A stretch of DNA of 64,000 nt from Xylophilus rhododendri (GTDB taxonomy: Bacteria; Pseudomonadota; Gammaproteobacteria; Burkholderiales; Burkholderiaceae_C), in assembly GCF_009906855.1 (NCBI RefSeq), contig NZ_CP047650.1:3162001-3226000 (forward strand). The letters run 5' to 3'. The position numbers were made by a program, and so were the translations under genes. Positions 46,757 to 54,600 of this stretch are shown piece by piece (within the stretch, counting starts at the first letter, position 1; each line of letters starts with the position of its first letter). Below the pieces are notes generated by a model. That model was given only the letters and a program-made list of their open reading frames with translations. It was not told the origin of the DNA and ran no database searches.

Positions 46757-48457
46757 ATGACCGACCTGGCGGAATCCACACCCTGTCTGCTGCAGCAGAC
46801 CGAACTGCAGGCCCAGCGAGAGAGCCTGCGCCAGGCCATCGTGCGCGACGCACTGCGCCTGGGCCCCACGCTCACCTTCGACCTCAAGCGGGTGCTGACC
46901 CAGGCCGGCCTCTGCCACACCGCCGGCCGGCTGCTGTGGCAGGCCATCCGGCACCTGCAGCCCCGGCTGCTGATCGGCCCCGGCTTCGGCGGCCTGCCCC
47001 TGGCCTATGCGGTCGCCCACCATGCGCTGGAAGCCGACGGCGTGGACCTGGCCCTGTGGCTGGTGCGGGACAAACGCAAGACCTACTACTCCCAGCGCTG
47101 GATCGAGGGGCCGGAGCTGCCCGCCGACGTGCGGGCGGTCGTCATCGACGACTTCCTGGGCGCCGGCTCGGTGCTCGACCTGGTCGAGCAGGCCATGGCC
47201 GACGAGAAACGCCAGGCCCGGCTGTGCGGCCTGGGTGTGCTGCTCGACAACTGGACCCCGCTGGGCTCGCGCCAGATCGGCCTGCGGCTGTTCCCGGTGC
47301 TGTCGGTCTTCCGGCGCCACGACCTGGGCCTGAGCCGCGACTGCTTCGACGCCCGCCCGCCCGACATGCAGGGCGCGGCACCGCCCTTCGTGCGCCGCAT
47401 GGCCTGGTGGCGCTTCGCCTTCAACGGGCATACCCGCCATCCCTTCAAGTCCTCGCCCGCCGTCGCCGACGACTCGGTGTTCGCGGTGGACGACGGCGGC
47501 ACGGCCTGGCGTTTCGACGGCGCCAGCGGCGAGGCGCTCTGGCGCACCCCGCCCGCCGGCGTCCACTACAAGGGCGTGGTGCAGCGCCTGCAGCATGTGG
47601 ACGGCAGCATCGTCTACGGCAGCTACGACGGCACCCTGACACGGCTGTGCGCGCGCAGCGGTGCCATCGTCTGGCGGCTGCGGGTGGATTCGAGTGTGCA
47701 TGCCACATCCTGGGTCGATGCTGCTTCGGGCCGGCTGTTCATCAACACCGAGCAGTCGAACCGGGGCGAGCCGTGCGGCCATCTGCAGGCCCTGGACTGG
47801 GCCTGCGGCCGGCCGCTGTGGCGCCGCCCGCAGGCTTTCTGGCCGCCGGGCTCACCGGTGTTCGACCGGCAGGCTGCGGCGGTGCTGGCCACCGCCAACG
47901 ACGGCTTGCTGGTCTGTGTGGACGCGGCCAGCGGTGAACTGCGCTGGTCGGTGCAGACCCAGGGGCTGGTGCGCGGGCAGCCGGTGGTCACGCCGGACCG
48001 GCGGGTGGCCGTCGCGACCGAGGACGGCCATCTGCAGGCCTTCGACCTCGCCACCGGCGCCTTGCTGGCATCCCGGCCTTACGGGCCCGGGCTGCGGCAC
48101 CAGGTGCTGCTGTCCTCGGCGTCATGCCTCTACGCCTTCGACGCCCGGTCCCATCTGCTGGCCTTGCGGCATGGCGACCTGGCGCTGCAGTGGCTGTCGC
48201 GCCTGCGCAGCCCCGGCGCGGTCGGCCCGCTGCGCTGGGGGCGGTACCTGCTGGTGCTGTCCGAAGAAGGGCACCTGGCCGTCTTCGACGAGAGCCGCGG
48301 CCTGAAGTTGTGGGAAGGCGCGATCAAGGGACAGTACCGCCAGCTGCCCGCGTTGGGCACGGTGGCGGGCCGCCCGGTGCTGGCCTGCGCGAGCGAGGCC
48401 TCGGGCCTGCTGCTCTACGAAATCGATGCTTTTTACGGAGATTCGCCCGATGCCTGA
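46757..48457 (+). CDS. Phosphoribosyltransferase domain fused to seven-bladed beta-propeller
   Basis: A 566-residue fusion. Residues 20-180 are an orotate-phosphoribosyltransferase-like domain: IGPGFGGLPLA (73-83), the RDKRKTYYSQRWIEG segment and the PRPP loop VVIDDFLGAGSVL (128-140). From about residue 225, seven PQQ-like/WD-type blades repeat the pattern D..G....FD..SG...W. I know no named family with this architecture. It overlaps the next gene by 8 bases. That pair points directly at the peptide-modification operon (49527-51379), with which it shares a stop overlap, so a link is plausible. Substrate and role are unknown. Confidence 0.85.
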   Translation: MTDLAESTPCLLQQTELQAQRESLRQAIVRDALRLGPTLTFDLKRVLTQAGLCHTAGRLLWQAIRHLQPRLLIGPGFGGLPLAYAVAHHALEADGVDLALWLVRDKRKTYYSQRWIEGPELPADVRAVVIDDFLGAGSVLDLVEQAMADEKRQARLCGLGVLLDNWTPLGSRQIGLRLFPVLSVFRRHDLGLSRDCFDARPPDMQGAAPPFVRRMAWWRFAFNGHTRHPFKSSPAVADDSVFAVDDGGTAWRFDGASGEALWRTPPAGVHYKGVVQRLQHVDGSIVYGSYDGTLTRLCARSGAIVWRLRVDSSVHATSWVDAASGRLFINTEQSNRGEPCGHLQALDWACGRPLWRRPQAFWPPGSPVFDRQAAAVLATANDGLLVCVDAASGELRWSVQTQGLVRGQPVVTPDRRVAVATEDGHLQAFDLATGALLASRPYGPGLRHQVLLSSASCLYAFDARSHLLALRHGDLALQWLSRLRSPGAVGPLRWGRYLLVLSEEGHLAVFDESRGLKLWEGAIKGQYRQLPALGTVAGRPVLACASEASGLLLYEIDAFYGDSPDA

Positions 48458-49532
48458 GCTTGCCGAAACCGCCGCCCGCTGGTTCATCGTGTCCCAGGTG
48501 AAGTCCAACCGCGTCGTGTACTTCACGGACGACCCGGACTACCAGCCGCCGATGGAAGGCAACTGGTACTTCGTCTCGGTCTTCCAGGGCGATCTGCCCG
48601 AGGCCATGACCTTGCGCAACTGCTGGAGCTGGCGCTTCAATGGCGACAGCTTCCAGGATGCGCAGGAGCCCCCTGTGCCCGAGCCGCAGCAGGCACTGCT
48701 GGCCGCCAACCGCTCGGCCTTGCGCTACCTGCTGCGCGAGAAGATCAACCGCTGGCGCACCCCCACGGCCGCCAACTGCTACCTGGGCGAAATGCTGTGG
48801 GCCGACAAGCTGGAGGAGGCTCGCCGTCATGCAGCGGCGGCCGGGGAAGGGCGCTTCGTGCTGCTGCAGAGCCTGGCCGCCGCGCGCGGGATCGGCCTGG
48901 CCGAGGCGGCGGAGCTGATCCTGGCGGCATCCGCCCGGCGCGAGGCGGTCCTGCACGAGAGCGAGGCGGTACGCGAGCGTTTTGCCCATGCCATCGAGCA
49001 GGCCGACTCGCAGGAAGCCTTGATGGCCCTGCGCCAGGACTTGATGGACATGGTGCATCCCCACGACGCCCCGCGGACCGCCATGACCATCAACCCGATG
49101 ACGCCCCAGGAATGGACCCGGCCGCTCGCGCCGCAGCAGCTGCTGCAGGAGGTGCAGCGCCTGCGCACCCAGCTGCGGCTGGCCATCGACCAGCTGCGCC
49201 GGCAGGGCAGTGTGGGCTGCCTCTTCGACGAGACGCTGGCTGCCGCCCGCCTGCATGCCGCGCTGGAGCTGCTGGCGGGCAGGGCGCCTTCCGGAAGCAT
49301 GGAGCACCGGGCCCTGGCGCAGTTCGCCGCCGCACGCGATCTGCCGCTGCAGGAAGCGGCCCGGCTGGTGAAGGCCCAAGCCGAGCAGATGCAGGAACTG
49401 CTGCTGTCGACCGAGGCGCGACGCGACGAGATCGATGCGGCCATCGGCCGCATGGTCAACCTGCGTGATCTCCAGGCGGTACAGAAAGCGATCGCCGCGA
49501 TCGCCGTGCTCGCTTCGCCTGCCGCGTCATGA
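48450..49532 (+). CDS. Uncharacterised partner of the phosphoribosyltransferase-propeller protein
   Basis: A 360-residue soluble protein with no family I can name. Residues 8-65 look like a small beta domain (WFIVSQVKSNRVVYFTDDPD, then GNWYFVSVFQGDLPEA); the rest is helical, Ala/Leu/Gln/Arg-rich and coiled-coil-like. The GGAG at 48437-48440 is spaced for the ATG at 48450 rather than for an in-frame ATG at 48426. It overlaps the propeller gene stop by 8 bases, and its own stop overlaps that of the convergent hydroxylase gene within TCATGA (49527-49532). A scaffold or adaptor for the propeller protein is a guess. Confidence 0.8.
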   Translation: MPELAETAARWFIVSQVKSNRVVYFTDDPDYQPPMEGNWYFVSVFQGDLPEAMTLRNCWSWRFNGDSFQDAQEPPVPEPQQALLAANRSALRYLLREKINRWRTPTAANCYLGEMLWADKLEEARRHAAAAGEGRFVLLQSLAAARGIGLAEAAELILAASARREAVLHESEAVRERFAHAIEQADSQEALMALRQDLMDMVHPHDAPRTAMTINPMTPQEWTRPLAPQQLLQEVQRLRTQLRLAIDQLRRQGSVGCLFDETLAAARLHAALELLAGRAPSGSMEHRALAQFAAARDLPLQEAARLVKAQAEQMQELLLSTEARRDEIDAAIGRMVNLRDLQAVQKAIAAIAVLASPAAS

Positions 49533-50129
49533 CACCGGCTGCGGCGCTGGAATGTCGTCCAGCGAACGGCCGGCCGGCGCCCGCAGGCCCTCAGGGTGCA
49601 GCAGGTCGAAGATGAGGTGGACCCGTGGCGAAGACGAATCGTTGAAGGCCGCATGCACCTGGCGGTTGTCGAACCACCAGCATTCGCCTTCGCGCATCAC
49701 GACTTCCTCACCGCCGCACACCATGCGGCTGCCCTCCGTGCTCTGCAGCACCAGGTGGTAGCGGCCCCGGCGGGCGTAGTAGGAGCCGCCATCCCGGTGC
49801 GGATAGACCTGCCCGCCGGGCGGCAGCCGGGCCAGCAGCGCCCGGCCCGGTTCACCTTGCAGGGCCGTGGCCGCGTCGTGCAGCCAGGCCGTCAGCAGGG
49901 GGAAACGCATTGCCGTCGGTGTTGCGCGAGACTCCTGCACATCCGCCAGCAACATCCCCGGGCCGGGATCGACGCCACAGCGCAGGAAGATCGACTCTGT
50001 CTCGCGCTGGCAGGCCAGGGTGCGCTGCCGGATGGTGTTGATGGCCCAGGCCTCGGGCTGCGACAGGACCTCGGTGCGCAAGGCCTGGCATGCCCGCGCT
50101 GCTTGGCCGAGGAGTGCGAAGTTTTTCAT
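49527..50129 (-). CDS. Aspartyl/asparaginyl beta-hydroxylase-like dioxygenase
   Basis: A 200-residue Fe(II)/2-oxoglutarate oxygenase of the aspartyl/asparaginyl beta-hydroxylase family. The iron ligands are H111 and D113 (YPHRDGG) and H159 (NRQVHAAFN); R169 in RVHLIFD would bind 2-oxoglutarate. Related enzymes hydroxylate Asp or Asn side chains in proteins and in peptide natural products. The start overlaps the stop of the small peptide gene in ATGA (50126-50129), the tightest coupling in the operon, so the peptide, which has many Asp and Asn residues, is the probable substrate. Confidence 0.9.
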   Translation of the reverse strand: MKNFALLGQAARACQALRTEVLSQPEAWAINTIRQRTLACQRETESIFLRCGVDPGPGMLLADVQESRATPTAMRFPLLTAWLHDAATALQGEPGRALLARLPPGGQVYPHRDGGSYYARRGRYHLVLQSTEGSRMVCGGEEVVMREGECWWFDNRQVHAAFNDSSSPRVHLIFDLLHPEGLRAPAGRSLDDIPAPQPVS

Positions 50130-50338
50130 GCGCTATCGCCGCCGCCGCCGTTGTTGTTCCACTGGTCGTCTTTATCTCCGCTACCGCCGCCTGACCCGCC
50201 GCTGCCTCCAATTACTTCATCCATCGATTCGCAGTCCGGGACTTGTACGTAACCCATGGAATACGGTAGATCCCACAGTTCATCGTTGTCCATCGTCGGG
50301 TAGTGGGCCTCGGAGGCCGGGTACATCTCGGGGTTCAT
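50126..50338 (-). CDS. Candidate RiPP precursor peptide, acidic and Gly-rich
   Basis: A 70-residue peptide. Residues 1-43 hold ten acidic residues, five Pro and four Tyr, with one Cys (C36). Residues 44-70 hold 12 Gly and a polar island DKDDQWNNN (55-63) between glycine runs. There is no signal peptide and no double-glycine cleavage site of the usual kind, though Gly-Gly is frequent. The start is fixed by AAGGAG: it is 1 base from an ATG at 50344 but 7 bases from the ATG at 50338. It sits between the ATP-grasp gene (12-base gap) and the hydroxylase gene (ATGA overlap), so it is probably a leader plus core substrate for both enzymes. That role is inference. Confidence 0.75.
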   Translation of the reverse strand: MNPEMYPASEAHYPTMDNDELWDLPYSMGYVQVPDCESMDEVIGGSGGSGGGSGDKDDQWNNNGGGGDSA

Positions 50339-50350
50339 GCTCATGCTCCT

Positions 50351-51379
50351 TCAGTTGATCGACTCGTGTTGCGGCTGCGGGTTGAGCAGCCGGGCCTGTG
50401 ACTCGGTACCGGGCACCATGGCGGCCAGCATGGGTCCGTAGACCAGGGGATGCACAGCCGGATTGCTGTTCATCTCCAGGAACCAGATGCGCCCGTCCTG
50501 CTCCCGCACCGCATCGACGGTGTAGACCGTCAGTGGACGGATCGGAGCAGGAATCAGGGTGTCGAAAAAGTGGCCGGCCTGTTGCAGCAGCCCGTCGCCA
50601 AACCAGGGTTCGCGCGCCAGCGACACGAGCTTGTAGTCACGTCCGAGGAGAAAGGGCGAGCCATAGCGGAAGTCCGCCGCTTGTCGCTCGCCCTCGGGCA
50701 ATACCGTGTCGATCGTCCGGCCGGCCAGGGCGAACAGCTCCAGGCTGCGTTGCGTCATGGCGGTGCATTCGTCCGCGGCGATGCGGACCGACAGGCCCAG
50801 GCGCTCTGCCATCAACTGCCCCAGCGTGCTGCGCCCATCACCGACGATGGTGGGCGTGGCTTCCCGCTCCACCGCCACCGCCTGGGTGTTGAGGTACCAG
50901 ATCTTCAAGGACTCGCCTCGCACGAATTTCTCGTAGAACTGACCCGGCTGCAGCGGCTGTTCAGCCACCGATGCGAAAGCCCAGGGCCCGCCGATGCCTC
51001 GCCCGAACGAAGACGCCGTGCTCTTGACCAGGCAGGGCGAGGGCGCATCGCCGGCCTCCTGCGACCAGCGCGGCGTGGGCAGCCCGGCCTTGTGCACCTC
51101 GGCCTTGAACAAAAGCTTGTCCGAAGCCGCGGGCCAGCGTTTGTTGCGATAGGGCAGCCAGCCGGCGAAGGCCACGGTCTGCTCGTCCGGCGCGGCGCGG
51201 TACTGCGCCACGCCATCGGCCTCGGCATGGAATTGCGGATGCAGGGCCCAGTGCACGGCACCCCGGCGCACCAGCGCGCGCACCGAGTCGCCGGTCACCA
51301 GGAACTCGCCGCCCAGCGCCTGCATGGCCGCACGCATCGCCAGGACGTGATGCAGGAAATTGTTTCTGACGAAGCGCAA
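50351..51379 (-). CDS. ATP-grasp ligase, candidate peptide-modifying enzyme
   Basis: About 342 residues of the ATP-grasp fold. The nucleotide-binding lysine in PCLVKS and the glycine loop SFGRGIGG follow the SDKLLFKAEVHKAGLPTPR subdomain; the metal-binding part is WFLEMNSNP (E302, N304). ATP-grasp enzymes activate a carboxylate as acyl phosphate and join it to an amine or hydroxyl. Beside a small acidic peptide gene this suggests omega-ester or omega-amide formation as in graspetides, or amino-acid ligation to the peptide. The start is probably TTG at 51379, with AAGGGGG (51387-51393) 7 bases upstream; a TTG at 51430 is the longer option. It is the first gene of the operon. Confidence 0.85.
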   Translation of the reverse strand: MRFVRNNFLHHVLAMRAAMQALGGEFLVTGDSVRALVRRGAVHWALHPQFHAEADGVAQYRAAPDEQTVAFAGWLPYRNKRWPAASDKLLFKAEVHKAGLPTPRWSQEAGDAPSPCLVKSTASSFGRGIGGPWAFASVAEQPLQPGQFYEKFVRGESLKIWYLNTQAVAVEREATPTIVGDGRSTLGQLMAERLGLSVRIAADECTAMTQRSLELFALAGRTIDTVLPEGERQAADFRYGSPFLLGRDYKLVSLAREPWFGDGLLQQAGHFFDTLIPAPIRPLTVYTVDAVREQDGRIWFLEMNSNPAVHPLVYGPMLAAMVPGTESQARLLNPQPQHESIN

Positions 51380-51480
51380 AAAAAGTCCCCCTTGCTTGCG
51401 GCCAGGCCGCTTCGACGCGCGATCGCACAAGCGCGATGAACACCTCGGTCTGCTGGAGTTGTCGCCTTCCGCCAGGCTTT

Positions 51481-51517
51481 GTTTAGGCCTGCAAAAAAAT
51501 TTTCCGCAGCCCTAAAC
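51481..51517. promoter_or_regulatory. 12-base imperfect inverted repeat in divergent promoter region
   Basis: GTTTAGGCCTGC (51481-51492) and GCAGCCCTAAAC (51506-51517) are inverted repeats with 11 of 12 matches around a 13-base A/T-rich centre (seven A then four T). It lies between the ATP-grasp and RHS genes and is the only AT-rich stretch there, so it is a candidate regulator site for both. It could also form a hairpin in either transcript. Confidence 0.55.
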
Positions 51518-51604
51518 CTTGCGCCGCCGATCCAGATAACTCCCGCAGATGCCCAGGTCAGTCTGACGCGGGCCATGGGCCTGCATGGGCCAAGGAGCAC
51601 AAGC

Positions 51605-54600
51605 AAGATGGTGGCGATCGTCAGCGGCAACAGCCTGGGTCTCAATCTCACATCCGCGGCCCAACTCGGCGATGCCGGCGTGCTGGGCAATGCCGCGCTC
51701 GGCCAGGCGCGGGAGGCGGCTTATCTCAACGTGGCCAACGGCAATCTCGTCCTGCAGGACCAGGACGGCCTGCTGCAGGGCCGGGGCGACAGCGACATCG
51801 CCAACCCGCGCACCTACAACTCGCAGGGCCAGTACGGCGGCGGCGCCTGGCAGGTCGGCGGCTACAAGACCCTGACCGTCAGCGGCCTCACGGCGCTGCG
51901 CACCGACAGCGACGGCGCCACCGCCGCCTATGCCTGGAACAGCGTTTCGCGCAGCTACGTGGAGACCGATGCCCACGGCGGCGCGCTCGACGAGGTGAAG
52001 ATCGCCTCTGACGGCTCCCTGCTCTGGACCGACGGCAGCACCGGCCGCACCGAGCGCTACCAGGGCGGCGGCGCCGGCCTGCTGCTGCAGCAGACCGACA
52101 CGGCGGGCAACACCACCAGCTTCGCCTACGACACCAGCGGCCACCTGAGCAGCGTCACCGACGCCAGCGGGGAAAGCATCCGCTACACCTACACCTCCAT
52201 CGCCGGAACCCTGCGGCTGGCCTCGGCCACCTGTGTGCTATCCGGCGGCGCCACGGCCCGCGGCGTGCAATACGGCTACGACACACTCGCCCGCCTGGTG
52301 GACGTGGCCCTCACCGTCGGTGTCGGTGTGCAGTACCACACCCGCTACAGCTACGACGGCGCCAGCCAGCGGGTGGCCGGCATCCGGCAGAGCGATAGCA
52401 GCGCGCTCGGCTTCGGCTATGTGCTGGCCGGCGGCAGCTACCGCATCGCCAGCATCACCTCCAGCATCGACGGCGCCGCACGCACCACACGGATCGACTA
52501 CGACCTCGCCCGGCGCGTCACCACCGTCACCGAGCCCAACGGCGTGGCCAGCAGCTACGCCTGCGACAGCCAGGGCCGGCTGGTGCAGATCAACACCGGT
52601 GTCACCGCCTCCCGGCCCGCCGGCGGCACGCAGGTGGCCTATGCCTACAACGCGCTCGGCGAAGTCTCCCGCATCACCGACGGCATGGGCCGCCAGACCG
52701 TCCTGCAATACGACGCCAGGGGCAATCTCACCAGCCAGGTCGATGCTCTCGGCGACACCCTGCAGCGCAGCTACAACACGCAGAACCAGCTGCTGACCGA
52801 GACCCGCTCCGGCGCGGGCCAGGCGCTGTCCACCGAGCGGCGGGTGTACGCGGCGGCCCAGGGTACCCAGCTGCGCTTCACCATCGATGCCGACGGCGCC
52901 GTCACCGAATACCGCTGGAACGGCAGCGGCCTGCTGGCCTCCACCGTCGTCTATGCCGGTGCCCCTTACGCCATCGCCGCGCTGGCGCAGACCGCCTCGC
53001 CCAGCGAAGCCCAACTGCAGTCCTGGGCCGCGCTGCAGGACCTGAGCACCACCCAGCGCCGGGACTTCAGCTACGACTTCCGCGGCCAGCTGCAGGCCAG
53101 CGTCCGCTACGGCCAGGTCGATGCCTACGGTGTCGGCGATGCGTCCACCGCATCCATCACCCACTACGTGCGCGATGCCCACGGCCAGCTGCTGCAGACC
53201 TTGTCTCCCGATGGCGCCGGCATGGAGGTCTATACCTACGACGGCCTCGGCCGCGTGCTCTCCAGCAGCCAACGTTCGGCCGACGGCTTGCAGGACATCA
53301 CCACCCTGGTCCAGTACGACGACGCCCACGGCCGGGTGCTCACGCAGTACGCCAGCGGCCTGCAGTCCATCGCCAGTTACGACGGCTCGGGCCGGTTGAT
53401 TGATCTGCAGCAGCTCGCGGCCGGCGACCTCTTGCCCGGCGGCGACACCACCCACCACCACTACGACGCCGAAGGCCGCCTGCTCAGCACCACCAGCGCC
53501 GCCGGCACGGTGAGCTACCTCTACGACGACAGCGGCAACCGCATCGCCAGGATCGACGCGGCCGGTGGTTTGACCGAGTTCAGCTACGACCGCAGCGGCC
53601 AGTTGGTCCACAGCATCGGGTATGCCAGGCCCGTGGATGCGCAGGGCCTGCAGTTGCTGCGCGAGCAGGCGGACGCCCAGCCCGGCAATACCCTCCTCGC
53701 GCAGATCCGCCCCGATCCCGAGCCCTCGGACAGCAGCACCTGGCACCTCTACGACGCGGCCGGCCGGCTGGCCTGGCAGGTCGATGGCCTGGGCTACGTC
53801 ACCGAGACGGTCTACGACAGCGCATCGCGCATCACCGATGTGCGCCGGCTGGCCACGCCCATCGACACCCACCGCCTGGGCGACGGCATCGGGGTGGTGC
53901 TGGCGCCGGTGCTGGGCCTGCGGTCGAGCAGCACCACCTTCAGCGATGCGGTCAGCGGCAGCGGGCCGACCGCCGTCCACACGCTGACCGCGCAGGTGAC
54001 CGTCTCGGACGGCAGCGCTGCGCAGGGGAGCGTGAGTTTCTTCGGCGGCAACGCGGGCGACACCCTGTTGGGCACCGCTGCCCTGATCGACGGAGTGGCC
54101 CGCTTCACCGCCACCGGCCTGGCCGCGCACCAGGAACTGCTGAGTGCGGTCTACAGCGGCGCTGCCGACACCCTGGGCAGCACGGCAGAGCCCCTGCTCG
54201 AAGAGATCCAGCCGACGGGCGCCGCGCCCCTGCTCGACACCCACGTCACGCTGGCCGTGCGCAGCCTGGGCATGGGCGCGCCGATCGAACTGAGCGCCAC
54301 CCTCGACGACCCGCAGGCCGGCGGCCAGATCGTGTTCTACAGCGACGACGTGCCCGTGGCCTGGACGGACGTGGTCGATGGCCAGGCCCGCGTCACCGTC
54401 GGCACCCTGACCGCGGGCAGCCACCGGCTGCAGGCCGTCTACCAGGGTGATGACCAGCACTACGGCTGCACCTCCACCGAGTGGGTGCAAAGCATCGGCG
54501 CCACGGCCACCACCGCGACCAGCACGACCACCACCCTGCAGGTGCACCGGGATCCCCTCGCCACGGGCGCCAAGGTCGTGCTGACAGCGGCCGTCACCGG

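Noticed and set aside
48450..49532. Partner protein as a methyl-accepting or phage-tail coiled-coil protein
   Set aside because: The coiled-coil-like helical part is not accompanied by any chemotaxis signalling motif or phage gene; I leave it uncharacterised.
50126..50344. Small ORF as a chance frame between two genes
   Set aside because: Rejected as chance because it has a strong AAGGAG at correct distance, an ATGA overlap with the hydroxylase and a biased composition unlike shadows of neighbouring genes; kept as a candidate precursor instead.
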